Shown one piece after another: positions 14,090-25,305 of a DNA stretch of 64,000 nucleotides; within the stretch, counting starts at the first letter, position 1, and each line of letters starts with the position of its first letter. This DNA is from Entrophospora sp. SA101. Its lineage: Eukaryota > Glomeromycota > Glomeromycetes > Entrophosporales > Entrophosporaceae. The notes under the pieces are model-generated. The model saw only the letters and a program-made list of their open reading frames with translations, was not told the origin of the DNA and did not search any database. The DNA is taken from the NCBI GenBank assembly GCA_958430865.1, contig CAUDNR010003757.1, forward strand, positions 1 to 64,000. The letters run 5' to 3'. A program made the translations under genes and the position numbers.

Positions 14090-14245
14090 ATCAATCTTTT
14101 AGTAATGTTTCACATGATACAGGTCTTGCATTCAAAATATCTGAAGGAGTAAGACCTGACTTCTCGATTAATACCCCTACCGATGTATGGATGATGATAC
14201 AGATAAACGTCCAACTGCTAGAGAAATAGCAAATATTTTTTTAAC
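14090..14245 (+). pseudogene. Protein-kinase C-lobe fragment
   Basis: Two pieces in adjacent frames read SHDTGLAFKISEGVRPDF and DTDKRPTAREIANI. They match the end of the TKL-type kinase domains common in Rhizophagus (APE/activation helix, then ...RP.F..., then the ...RPTA.EI motif). Only about 50 codons remain, with a frameshift between the pieces. There is no N-lobe nearby on this strand, so it is a relic. Confidence 0.6.
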
Positions 14246-14608
14246 AAGAAAATTTGCCGTGTTACTTCTGTCTTTTTCTAAATTCCGTAATTTTTGTCAA
14301 TTTTGCAAATTAATTTCTTTTTGTGTCAAGTTCTGTTTGGTCGTACGGCAAATATAATAATAAGAGTTCTTTGCAATTGCAATGAACTTCGCTCCCTCAA
14401 AAAATTTTTTTTCATTCGAAAAAAGGTTCATTATATAGTCGAATAAAAAAAATATGTTGATTGTTGATTGAATATTATCAAACAGAATCTATTTTTTAAA
14501 ACAATAAACGATATCTTTTAAATTATGGCTAAAATTTATGATTGATAATTTTTTTGATACAGATAATGTTATATGACAGCGAGAAGTTACTATTAAGTAT
14601 TAAAGCGT

Positions 14609-14770
14609 GAGTTCGTTGGTAAGCTGTTTGAACACGACATCTGCAATGGAACGATAGGTGTGATCACCAAAGTTATAGATGATGATAATGTAGAAATTAC
14701 TTTTCCAACTAATGGTAGCCAGGTGTATATTAAAAATTTTACGCGTAGGATGTGCACAAAATCTAATTAA
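14609..14770 (+). pseudogene. Short frame resembling a PIF1-like helicase C-terminus
   Basis: An open frame of about 53 codons reads ...NGTIGVITKVIDD... then ...ITFPTNGS... and ends TAA. The NGTIGVI...V.FPT pattern resembles the C-terminal OB-like segment of PIF1/RecD-type helicases found in fungal Helitrons. No helicase motifs precede it, so this is at most a fragment. Low certainty. Confidence 0.3.
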
Positions 14771-15969
14771 TAAATAAGGGTATTCGTAATAATAAAGTAT
14801 TCGAGTATATAAGAGTATTTGTGATTATTATGTGTATTCGTAACTATTACAAATATTCGAATATGGCTAGCTAGAGTCATCCTATCTTAAAAAATAAACT
14901 TTTATCTTTCTAATATCATAACTTTATTACCACTAATACTTGTTGTCAAACTTTTGATCTTTCAAGTATTTTTGTACGAACATTGCCATTATCAGCTACT
15001 ATAGCATAAAATGTAGTGCATTGTGATCTTTATTATTATTATTATTTCATCTACACTTCTTGTGCAATCAGATTTCTCTCTTCATCCCAAGGTAAAAATA
15101 TCTTGCAACGAAGTATTAAATTTGGCAGGAAATGAGTTTTATCTTTTCTTTTAAATATCGTCATTTCTAAATAACTATCATGAATAAGCTTGTCAAATTA
15201 CCCGCAACTTTACATATTACACAAAAACTATACATAGTGTTGTAACATAATACGTACGATACAGTTAGACCAACTTTCTATTTACATTGTCTCACTTTTA
15301 AAAATATTACGATCGGACATCTTTAAAAAATGACAAACATAACTTACATGTAGCTTGGTAATGTCCATTACCAAGATGGTTACCGCGTGTAAAATATTCC
15401 CAGATATCACTATATTTTGGATTAAGTTTGTTTTTGTTATCAGTAGCAAAATTCATCTTTAATTATTATAAGAAAAATATGATTTTTTACTTGAATGTAA
15501 GATTACATAAATGTTTATAATAATAACAAATATTACGACATTGCAGTTAGCTGCAACACCGTGATACCATAATTTATTTTACATTACAGATGTCAACTCC
15601 AATCATAAAATTAAAATACCTTGTGCACCAATAGTTAATTGAGTAACCATTCCGATGATTATGACTATGACGTTATTATTAAGAATTTTCAGGTCATTTG
15701 ATATAGTTTGCTTTTTTGGTGATCCATCTTCTTCATTATCAAAACTAATATTAAAACTTCAGTGGTATTATTAATATTATGCACAACTTCTGATGTTCGG
15801 TTGGATTCTTCTTTGGTGCCGTCGTTATATTTTTTTTTTTTAAAAAAAAGTAAATATCAACAGTATTTGAATAAATCATCAATACAACGTTTATTTTATT
15901 ATAAAAAATCAATCTTTTTATTTATTAATATCAATAATGTTAATAATCTATTAACATTAATTTATCAGA
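14771..15969. other. Degenerate A+T-rich region without a clear gene
   Basis: A minus-strand stretch of about 43 codons near 15190-15050 contains KIFLPWDEERNLIAQEV, which looks coding but was not recognised. The rest is short broken frames and poly-T (near 15829). No RNA gene seen. Confidence 0.35.
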
Positions 15970-17124
15970 TTATTGTGTTTTAAAATATTGAGGATTTTTC
16001 TCAAAGAATTCTTCGACTTTAGTATCAGGAGCACCAATTATATGTTGTAAATCATCGGAAACCTTACTATCTTTGCCGGTTCTGATCCAATCCAATAAAT
16101 CCAATAATGTATCACAATAGTAACGATTAATTAATTCTTTGGTTGGAGGATAACTATCGCACTCGTTCTTTATATTATTACTAATTTGTAACTGTTGTTT
16201 GCCGACAACTAAAGAATATAATAGCATTTTAGATCGTCACGAGAAATTTCTTCATAGTCAATCTTGGTTCCTGCCAAATCATTAAGTTTTTCAACATCAT
16301 GCTCACAAGCTATACTTTCAGGTCCTGTTAATGTAACGATAATTGATTTTTCATCCTCGATGACGATATTTTTGGAGTTTTTTAATAAAGAAGCAAACAG
16401 TTGTTGGTTTTGTTGTTCAGTATGAGGCAAGGCAGCAATAACTTTTGCCAAAACTTTTCCAATATCGACTAAATCGATTGGTGAATACTTGTGTTGTTGT
16501 GCGTCCAATGTTAATTTGATTTTAACCTCGGCGTCAATCATTGGTTTAAAAAAAAGAAATTTTGATACAACAATGGCAATCTATACATTATTATATCGTC
16601 GCGTGAGTATGTAATCACATTCTTTACATATAAAATCATATGCATCTTTTTACCTCATAATACCAATTTTTTCAAGATTTTGTTTCAAATTTCTTTAAAA
16701 AGTTTCAAAGCAGGACAATCAGAGTCTGCTTCGATTATCGAAATTAGACTGACATGTTTAGCCTTAACTTTTTTAAATGACTGGATCATTTTATCGGCAA
16801 ATTCGACTTTTCTTTTGTCGGATTCAGTGAAGAACATAACACCATCTAATTCACCAGAGAATGCCTTGTCTAAAATTTTTGCTTGTCATAATCGATCAGA
16901 TGAATCTCGGCACCTAAATCTTTCAAATCTTTTAGAAGCTTTTCATTTTGATGTTTTGCAATTGCACGAAGCACCTTTATATTATCGCGATGATTATAAA
17001 GTAAATCATGAGCTAATGAATGACCAATGTATTCATCGGTGGCAGTAATTGCTATCGAAGATTTACGTTTTTGTTCGTCTTTAACAATGGAAGAAGAAAC
17101 ATTCATAAAATTAGTGGAAAACAT
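15970..17124 (-). pseudogene. NmrA-like NAD(P)-binding protein gene, frameshifted
   Basis: The minus strand from ATG 17124 gives an N-terminal Rossmann-type start (SSIAITATDEYIGHSLAHDL, a variant of the GATG-x-IG loop). Then come LGAEIHLIDYD, GVMFFTESDK and KAKHVSLISI, and later KHKYSPIDLVDIGKV-like text (YSPIDLVDIGKV) and a C-terminal helical region ending FFEKNPQYFKTQ. That order is the NmrA layout (redox-sensing NAD(P)-binding regulators). The frame is lost by apparent single-base deletions near 16876 (A5T4 run), near 16682 and near 16214 (A-run), with at least one more between 16560 and 16600. An intron may begin GTAAAAAG near 16653. Either assembly errors in homopolymers or a young pseudogene. 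It is divergent from UNC-50 across a 335-bp gap. Confidence 0.72.
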
Positions 17125-17459
17125 TTCGTGATAATAATAATAACAATAATAATTAGATAATGAGAGAGAAGTTATCAGCGTGTCAAAGAAAGTAAGGGAC
17201 GAATTAATTCACGTTGTTTTATATTTGTTTTTAAACTCGATTTCAAATTTAATCAAATCATTATTAATATTATGCTCAATTATTTTGAGATTTTATTATT
17301 CATTTATATAAATAATAAAGTTAATTTGTGTAACACTAATGATTTAGAAAAATAAATTTTTTTTTGCAACAGTCGAACAAACAAACAATATATAACAAAA
17401 TAAATTTCAAGTCATATAATTCATCATTCAAATAACATATTAAAATATAAATAAAAAAC
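17125..17459. promoter_or_regulatory. Divergent promoter region, NmrA-like / UNC-50
   Basis: These 335 bp separate two divergently transcribed genes. It is A/T-rich with poly-T and AAT runs. The two genes probably share it as promoter space (inferred from layout only). Confidence 0.5.
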
Positions 17460-18891
17460 ATGTCAATTTTACCAATTACTTCACCAAGGAATTCGTTTAA
17501 TGAGGATGTTTATCCATACAAGCGAAGATCTAGTTATTGGACAGCATCTATTCCTATATTTTTAAGACGTTTATTTAGATTTCCACAGATGGTAATAGTA
17601 TGTTTTTTTAAAGGTGTTTTATTAAAATATTTACTTATTTTATTAATGTTTCACACAAGTATTAATTATAGATAATGAATTTAATTTTAACAAGGAAAAA
17701 AATAATTAACAATGTATTTTTTTTTCCTTAATAAAAATTAGGATTTTGAAATTGCATTGTGGCAAATGTTTTATTTATGTATATCACCTAGGAGAGTGTG
17801 AGTAATAATTGATAATTTAGATTTATAAGTTCGTGAATAACAATAATAATTTAGAATCTAATAATGTTAAATTTTAATTATTATAGATATAGAAATATTT
17901 ATTATCATAAGCGTAAGTTATTTTTTAGGGAATAAAAAATATATATCAAGATCATCAAATTAGAAGTGGAAGTGGAAGATTAAAGAACAATATTAATTGA
18001 TTTAATTGATTTAATTAAATTAGAGACAAAAAATCAATGGGCGAGAGATGATCCAGCATTTGTTGTAATTTTATCATTTCTATTAGGAAGTAAGGAATTA
18101 TTTCTCGATCAATTAATATTGATATTAATATCCATCACCTTCAAATATTCACAACATCTCTTAAATATTTGATTTATATAGTATCAGCTATTGCATGGGG
18201 AATTGTATATGGACATGGAATTGTTGGAATCTTTAAAATGATAGCTTTCATGGTTTTTGTAGATTTTGTAATTGTTGGATTATTTATTTCATCAGTTTGT
18301 TGGTAATTAGAATATGGCTCATTTTAATTATATTTAATATTAATTATAATAATAATTTTTTAATCATCTAATCACTATTTAATAATATCACCGTTAAAAA
18401 TTATTATTATGTAACAGGTTATTTGCTAATAGATTTCTCACACATAAACGAACAATCCACGCTGTAGAACAGTCAGTTGAATGGGCATATGCATTTGATG
18501 TGCACTGCAACTCATTTTTTCCATTATTTTTGATTTTATATGTTGTTCAATTCTTTCTTATGAGAATTCTGGTAAAACATATTTGGATTTGTTTATTCCT
18601 TGGAAACACCATGTATCTAATTGCTGTAAGTTATTACTGTTATATAACATTCCTTGGATATAATGGTAAGTGATTGGGCAAAGATTTGGTGATTGGCGAT
18701 TAATGATTGAATATTTTTCAAAAATAATCAATTTTACTTATTTACTCAATTTTTTTGTAGCACTTCCGTTTCTTCTGCACACAGAAATGTTTTTATATCC
18801 AATAGCAATATTTTTTATTTTTTATATTATTTCTTTATTTGGATTCAATATTAGTGCTAATGTATTAATATTATATTTTGGAAGTCATTGA
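17460..18891 (+). CDS. UNC-50 family Golgi/ER membrane protein
   Basis: Seven exons (17460-17591, 17742-17797, 17887-17912, 18024-18089, 18182-18302, 18418-18665, 18761-18891) total 780 nt and encode 259 aa. This is the usual length for the family, and all junctions are GT-AG and in frame. Diagnostic sequence: RRLFRFPQMDFEIALWQM, then SPRRVYRNIYYHKQTKNQWARDDPAF split over exons 2-4, then several hydrophobic helices with SVEWAYAFDVHCNSFFP and a C-terminal helix pair. UNC-50 proteins (yeast Gmh1) are multipass Golgi/inner nuclear membrane proteins implicated in ARF-GEF interaction and trafficking of specific receptors; that role is taken from the family. The start is the first ATG before the conserved block. 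No defects seen. Confidence 0.96.
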
Positions 18892-20124
18892 AAATAATTT
18901 ATATTATAAAAAAAAAGATTATTATTTTATTTTTATTTTTTGTAAATTATTAATTAATCTTATAAGTTATAAAGTTTTTGTTTTATTTTTTGTATAAATT
19001 TTTTTTGAAGACTAATCATTATTATATTAGAGTTTAAAGAACATTCATTTATTTAAAAATTATTATATTTTTATTATATTTAAATTTACTAAATGTTAAT
19101 ATAATAGATTAATTATCCTTTAACTGTTGACGAAATCAAAAAAAAATTTTTAAATATAATAATATAATATAATAAATTAGAAAATATGAAACGAGTAAAT
19201 AGACTGTTACAACACTTATTAAAAAGTAAATTACAAAAAAATAATATCCACATTACTATTTCATGTGAATTATACTATTTTTTAGATATAACAATAAGGT
19301 GTGTTTATGAAATATATATATTTACTTGCATAATTATAATTTACATGCATGATGCATTCAAGCATCCAAATTAATTTGATTAGAATCTATAATAGATGTA
19401 TTGATATTGCCAATTTTAATATTGATATTATTTAATTAAAAAAATTATAATTAAATTAAATAAATAATTACCATTATCATTTCCAATGATTGTGACTTTA
19501 TTGGAGTTTGCAGGCTGAGGAAGATTTGTAAATTAAATGGTCTGCTGATATAAATAGCATTTAAAGGGTCATATTTAATCTTATTCATTTCATCAAATAT
19601 TTTTCTAATTGGTTTTTCTTTTCTGGATCCAGATAAGTGAAATTTAATGTTTGAAATAAATAACAAGTACAATTCTCTATTATTTTTAACAATTCAACTA
19701 ATTCATTTAATAAATTGTTAATTCTAATCAGCTGGAAATTTCCATTGATCAATTCATTCAATTTGGTAATGAGTTTATTTAATAGTTTGTATGGGTCCAT
19801 TCCTCCTTTTTTATGTAAAATATAAGATTGAAAAAAAATAAGTTTTTTTGCGATATGTATATTTAATAAATCCTATTACAGTAACTAATTCTCAGGAAGG
19901 TAAAATATTTAATACTTTTGCAAAATATTTAACAGGCTGAATCATTATTAAATCTTTCATCAACTGAAATTGAAAATGTATAACACCAATTTTCATGTAG
20001 TGATATTTTAATTATTTGATTTATTATTTGATAATAAAGTTTAAATGAAATAGATAATTTGAATCAAACATGGGTATAGATCATTTAATTTATGATCTAC
20101 TCAATCCTGATGAATATACATGCT
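18892..20124. other. Degenerate region with one broken unrecognised frame
   Basis: Minus-strand frames at 19800-19585 and 19672-19451 can be joined by one frame change near 19620. They then read a helical, Leu/Asn-rich protein (LNELVELLKIIENCTCYLFQ ... IFDEMNKIKYDPLNAIYI). No family was recognised. The rest is A/T-rich with nothing identified. Confidence 0.35.
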
Positions 20125-21384
20125 AGTTATTAATTTATGTAAAAATTCATTATTGTTATCAATTACACCCATATATAAAAAAAGGCATTGATTCAGCAAA
20201 AATAATCATTTGATCAAACCACTGAGCATATTCTTCAAAGTTTTTGGCATATTGGATGTCTTATGAAGGTATTTCTGAATCATGTTCACCCTTGAATAGT
20301 CGGGCTGACTCAATTGCACCCAACTTGATGTTTTGTTCCACACTATTGTGAGATCAAAATCCGCGTCTCACACAAATCTCTTGGATTTGGTTAAACTAAT
20401 ATTTATTTCGTTTTATGGCAGTATCCGGTTATGTAATTTTTTGATTACTTTCTCTTACTATATCGCTCAAACTATTTAACTATGTACAGGGCAAGTTTCC
20501 TTATTTCACTTCCAGTAACGTTTTCTCAGCAGTTCTTTCCCTTGAGTATTGTATTTTCATAATTATCGAGAATAAAAATAATAGAAGGAAATTCTTTGAC
20601 TATAATTATGGTTTGGCCAACCTTTAATATATATCAGATCAATAAAATTAACCTCCCTTTTCACAGCATTTTTCATCTAGCAATTACATATCGATAAAAA
20701 ACATGTTTCCATCTGCCAAAAAATGTTTGAATAACATAAATATCAATACAGAAGTTGGTTCAAAAAATCAAACTTGTTCATTCTATACATTGTTGAAAGA
20801 GTGAATATGTAAATTAACCCAATTGAATTTTTGTTTTATGAGGTTCGTTCACCTCCTCTTCATGTCTCAAAAAGCACATTGTCATAACTTTTTTTCTAAT
20901 AGTGGAAAATTGAGAAAACACAGAGATTTGACAGCTTCACAAAAGATCGTTCTGGAGGAAGGTTTCATGATGACATAATAAAAAAATAGATTCATTATTG
21001 CATGCAAAAGATATCCGGTTTTTCAGGCAATTTCAAAAAGTAAATACTGGCACATTTGTCGGCAAAAATATATACTAATACATGATGGAATAATATTTCC
21101 TAAATTTAAATATAATTAACTTGATTAGGCATTGAAAATCATCCAGATTTACAAAGATTAGCATAGTGGAAGTTTGTTGTTACACTAAATGTTGTACAGA
21201 ACTCATTGCTTCTGAAACTTCGCCAGTGTATAGTTGTTACCTCTCTAAATTGGAGATCAAGTTCGGATCAAATTCAAATCCAGTTTATCACTTACTTTTT
21301 ATTGCCAGAATGTTTGCCGTGTATTGTAAAGCTACGTTGCACAATATAAAAAATTAGTGTAACATTTCAAATTTCCACTATGCT
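20125..21384 (+). repeat. Repeat A, copy 1 (1,260 bp)
   Basis: Virtually identical in sequence and length to 33251-34510. One visible difference is TATTGTAAAGC versus TATTTTAAAGC near the right end. The left ~1,035 bp has minus-strand coding relics (near 20300-20180: KNFEEYAQWFDQMI) with an in-frame stop. The right 225 bp is a Mutator-type MITE. In this copy the MITE has its target duplication on both sides, so this is the parental arrangement. Confidence 0.9.
21160..21384. mobile_element. 225-bp Mutator-type MITE with 9-bp TSD
   Basis: The imperfect terminal inverted repeats are about 30 bp: AGCATAGTGGAAGTTTG at the left, and AGCATAGTGGAAATTTG as the reverse complement of the right end. Both continue into GTTACACTAA. 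It is flanked by a perfect 9-bp direct repeat ACAAAGATT (21151-21159 and 21385-21393). Nine-bp duplications are characteristic of MULE transposases. There is no transposase inside, so it is non-autonomous. Confidence 0.88.
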
Positions 21385-21393
21385 ACAAAGATT

Positions 21394-22500
21394 GGAGTTG
21401 ATTTTGGTAATGAAAGCTGCAACTTCAAAAATCGCATCTCCAACATGATGAAAGTCCTTGCAACGCTGTTTCTATTATCTTATTCCCATTCAGATGGTCG
21501 TTAGTCTATGGATTAATCAAAAAACTATTAGCAGAATCGCGAATTGAGTTTAAATAATGATGATATGGCATTATCAATTGTTGAAAAAGTAGAGAGGATT
21601 GGATTTCCAGCATATTTTGGTAGCGCAGGTAGATGTGTAATGGGTGATTGCTTGGCATGATGTTGCCACTCCATGCAAGTGGGTCCATTTGTCTTTGGCC
21701 ACCATCAAGTCATAGAAGGCCTTACACTTATTTCTTTTTAAAAAAGGGGACAAATTTGAAGGCAAGGTTGTGTTTTTTGATAGATGTTTGCATTTTTGTT
21801 GGCCAGTATCTGGTTCTAATTTTGAAAATTTCTCAATCATAATGTGGCTAGTACCAATACAGGAAGAACCTAGCTATCTATTGAAGGTGGTATTTTTATA
21901 TACTCATAGTGCCCCTTTCCATTGGGGAAACATCAAAGATTCCATGTCAGGGTTTTCAAATAAGATCAGAAGTTTGACATTGTTTGATTCAACAAAACTC
22001 ACAATCAGTATACTGTAGATTGTGTCAGTTGGCTTTTTATTTGATAATTTAGGTATAATTTTTATTATATTTAAATTGTTCAGATACATGTATTCAGGGT
22101 CAAAGATTTCAATACCTTTATTTAGTTTATAGTGAAAATCACAATTAGCAGTCTCGATAATGGAAAAAAAGTTAGGAATATTAACGACTTCTTTAATTAT
22201 TTTTTCCCGTTGTTCGGTTTTTAATTGAGGATTAATTAACTGCTAATATCTCTTTATCAATAATTTCGCTGTAATTTACTCGAGCAATAGTAGGTATTTT
22301 TTGCCAGCCTCATTCTTGTAATTTTTTGGCTAAATGATTTTCTCAATCCTTTTCTTTACTTTTTCACATGATTTTTAATATTAGTTTGGAGGAGTTAAAT
22401 TTTAAGATTTTTAATATTAATAAATTATTTATATTGATAGTACATCACTTCAATTTGTCAATACTATAAAAAAATGAAACCATTGTTTTGAAAAGGTAAG
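21394..22500 (-). pseudogene. Unrecognised decayed minus-strand gene
   Basis: From about 22320 down to 21574 the minus strand keeps long coding-like frames joined by shifts and stops. One contains IPTIARVNYSEIIDKEIL, the next FFSIIETANCDFHYKL and NPDMESLMFPQWKGAL, the next EPDTGQQKCKHLSKN and MVAKDKWTHLHGVATSCQ. The left part may have continued into repeat A before the MITE inserted. No family was recognised, and no function is offered. Confidence 0.35.
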
Positions 22501-22647
22501 ATACAAACAATGCTGCAATTATGTATGTATGATAACAATGATTATTAAAAATTACATTTATTTTTTTGTCAAAAATTATTATTTTTTATTTAGTGTGCAT
22601 ATTTGGCATCTGAATTTCAAAATGAAAAAAAAAATCCAAAGAAGTTA

Positions 22648-23712
22648 TTATATAATAACATTAAGAAATTCACCAGAAATGTTTTGTGAATTATGTAGTT
22701 TTTTTAATGCCACAGGCATATCCTTGCTAATTCTTTTATAATCATCATTTATACAATCATCATTTATACTTTTATAACCATTTAACCAAGTAGCTTTGGA
22801 TATTGTTGCAAACCCACCTTCACTTACCTTTTCGATATTTGTTAAATTGTTATAAGGAATCCATTGGAGATGATTACTATAATGATACTTGGTTGCTTTA
22901 AGTTGTGTACTTTTAATCAATTTATCCAATGTTTCATTGCCACTAGTCCATCCTTCAGTTAATAGCTTTGGATCACATGATTGACACAATGAATAATAGG
23001 TATTATATCTATTGCAGGTTGGACACTCCCCATATTCTTTTGTTCTATTATATGGATCTTCATAATCTTGAAAACTTCCATCTTCCATGTATTCCATTAC
23101 AAAGATATGTTCTTTTGTAGCTGGATCTTGTGTTGATCCATAAATCTTATTTATAAAATCTTCACCATAAAATGTAACGTAATTTCTAAACTATATAAAA
23201 AAAAATTATAATGAATTTCAGAATAATATCTAAAAGTCTGAAATTAATAGAAAAATAAAATAATTTACCTCATTAAGAAATTCATCAGAAATATTCTGTG
23301 AATTATGTAGTTTTTTTAGTGTTATAGTCCTATCTCTGCTAATTCTTTTATTTCCAAAAGTATCTTTCTCCATTTAACAAAGTAGCTTTGGATATAGTTG
23401 CAAAACCACCTTCACCTATCTTTTTAATATTTGTTAAATCATTATAAGGAACCCATTGAAGATAAATATGATTATGATATCTTGTTGCTTTAAGTTGTGT
23501 ACTTTTAATCAACTCATCTAATGTTTCATTGCCACTAGTCCATCCTTCAGTTAATAACTTTGGATCACATGATTGACACCATGCCTGATTGGTATTATAT
23601 CTATTGCATGTTGGACACTTCCCATATCTTTCTTTTCTTCCCTTTGAATATTTATCATTTTTGTCAGTAGGGGTATCGTCATGATGTTTAATTCATCCAA
23701 AATGTTTTCCAT
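22648..23712 (-). pseudogene. Chimeric tandem TKL-type kinase pseudogene
   Basis: Two partial kinase genes lie head-to-tail on the minus strand. The upstream unit starts at ATG 23712 and has a zinc ribbon CPTCNRYNT...WCQSCDPKLL, then WTSGNETLDELIKSTQLKA. Its glycine-rich loop reads IGEGGFATISKA and its lysine region LKKLHNSQ. It splices (donor 23268, acceptor 23191) into YVTFYGEDF...HIFVMEYMEDGSF, the hinge. Directly after the hinge comes a second zinc ribbon CPTCNRYNTYYSLCQSCDP and a second N-lobe (VSEGGFATISKATW...VALKKLHNSQ), which stops at 22648. No catalytic HRD or DFG loop follows in either unit. Frameshifts in the upstream unit lie near 23690 and 23370. The product, if any, would lack a catalytic lobe. 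Probable unequal recombination between tandem copies. Confidence 0.75.
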
Positions 23713-23794
23713 TGTGGTTTTTGTATATTTGTAAAAAAAAGAAACAAGTTTTTTTTTTCAGCCACAAATATGTATCACAAAAAATATATTAATT

Positions 23795-23857
23795 GGGGCA
23801 TGCTGCAACAAAACCAGACAAAGTGAACATTGGTATTACCAAGAATTTCAGGGATCA
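23795..23857 (+). repeat. Dispersed repeat R60 at left edge of duplication B1
   Basis: About 63 bp running from GGGGCATGCTGCAACAAAAC to AATTTCAGGGATCA. It is nearly identical to 49037-49098 and 58959-59021. It forms the left limit of homology of the B duplication. Confidence 0.85.
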
Positions 23858-24378
23858 AAATTTAGTAACGTGATTATTATTAAAATATTTCATTTGTTAC
23901 CCTCTTAATATTAGGTGATATATAAAATTACCTCTATATAAAAATAGTTAATATGAAGTTAATTTACATCAGATCTACAATGGAACCCAAGAATTATAGT
24001 ACCATTAGAAGTATTCTGAAGAAAGAACAAGGTGAAAAAATTGCACCTTATATTTTTAAATTAGAAGATACTTACTAAATCTTCACAAATATATTTAGAT
24101 AAAGAAAAGATTACCTATGAAATTTACCAAGAAAAAATAATAAACATTAAGAAAAGAAAATAGAGTTATTACTCAATAAAAAGCAAAAATACTTAGAGGA
24201 GAAATAATCATATTATTACAATATTGATTTATTTTTTTTTTAGTCCTTTAGCAACATAAATTATAGCAATTATAAAACATAAAATTATAGTTATATCTGT
24301 CATTCATAACCCAATAGATTTACCATCAAAACTTTTCTTTTGTTGAGTGTAAACATAAGATGTTGATGCTGGCTAGTG
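23858..24378. other. Non-coding start of duplication B1
   Basis: A/T-rich sequence with no recognised gene. The matching stretch in copy 2 contains a 316-bp tandem duplication that is absent here. Confidence 0.5.
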
Positions 24379-24633
24379 TAAGGTTTCTGGTCCGAACTGT
24401 TTTCTCAAAGCCCAACTAGTTTGGGCAATTTGGGCTTCTCAACATTTTTTTATAAGCATGAACATTAAAAAACTATATGAATCAACTTGTTTTAACTTAA
24501 ACAACTTTAAAATAATTTCACTCAATTTCGGCTAATAACAAAAAGTAGTTTGGGCTTATAAAAAAACAACTTTTGCCCAAAGTATTTGGGCAATTTCGGC
24601 TACTAATAGAAGCAGTTTTGGCCAGAAACCTTA
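24379..24633. mobile_element. 255-bp hAT-like MITE (copy 1)
   Basis: Terminal inverted repeats TAAGGTTTCTGG...AACTG at the left and the reverse complement TAAGGTTTCTGGCCAAAACTG at the right. The flanking 8-mers GGCTAGTG and GATTAGTG match at 6 of 8 positions, which fits an aged hAT-type target duplication. There are internal GCCCAAA/TTTGGGC inverted motifs and no coding capacity. Confidence 0.65.
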
Positions 24634-24951
24634 GATTAGTGTGAGATAGTAAATCGTGGACTGAAGAAGTCCCAACCTTATTGATCAATCGAAACCAACT
24701 TATTGCGGCAAATCACGTGATGATCACTAAATCTAGTTTTATAATTTATATATATTTTTAATGATATTTTTGTGTAACACTGCGCCCAATTGCCCCATAT
24801 GTTTAGATCATATGATATCGTGTTACATATCTGATTTATATATTTATAACATTTAATTTATTTATTCATCTGATTCATTTGTTTATCAGTAGTCAGAGTG
24901 ACTCATAATTTATAAGCATATTTTATTGGGCTAAACATTGTAAAAGTCACA

Positions 24952-25284
24952 TTACATCAGGAACTTAAAAATTAAATTGGTGCCTTGAATTGGTTCTAGT
25001 TCAAGACCAGGAAATTTGTCAAAATCTTTTTTATTTCTAGTGTTAGCTTGATTTTTTTTACATTCTTTTCCACATTGATCTTGTAAAATTATTTCTGAGA
25101 AAAATGAAGTGTGGTCACCTTGAACAGAATCGGTATCTTCATTATTTTCATGACTTTTATCACGACCTCTACCAACTGCTATAACTTCATGACTTTCGCG
25201 ACTTCCATGAATTCCATGACCTCCATGACTTCCATGACTCCCACGACTTCCGCAATTTCCACGATTTCCTTGATTTTGTTTCAT
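24952..25284 (-). CDS. Gly/His/Ser-rich small protein, unrecognised
   Basis: A single frame of 110 codons. The N-terminus is a GSHGSHGGHG-type low-complexity stretch, followed by an acidic/polar region and a conserved-looking C-terminus (CGKECKKNQANTRNKKDF, then FPGLELEPIQG). It starts 22 bp from the divergent start of the OB-fold-like gene. It is identical in duplication copy 2. It may be a real short gene or an antisense open frame, since the repeat GACTTCCATG-type codons keep more than one frame open. No function assigned. Confidence 0.35.
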   Translation of the reverse strand: MKQNQGNRGNCGSRGSHGSHGGHGIHGSRESHEVIAVGRGRDKSHENNEDTDSVQGDHTSFFSEIILQDQCGKECKKNQANTRNKKDFDKFPGLELEPIQGTNLIFKFLM

Positions 25285-25305
25285 TATACATCAAACAAAA
25301 GAACA

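Noticed and set aside
21166..21357. 63-codon open frame inside repeat A
   Set aside because: Spans the MITE almost end to end with no family resemblance. The TIR/TSD structure explains the sequence better.
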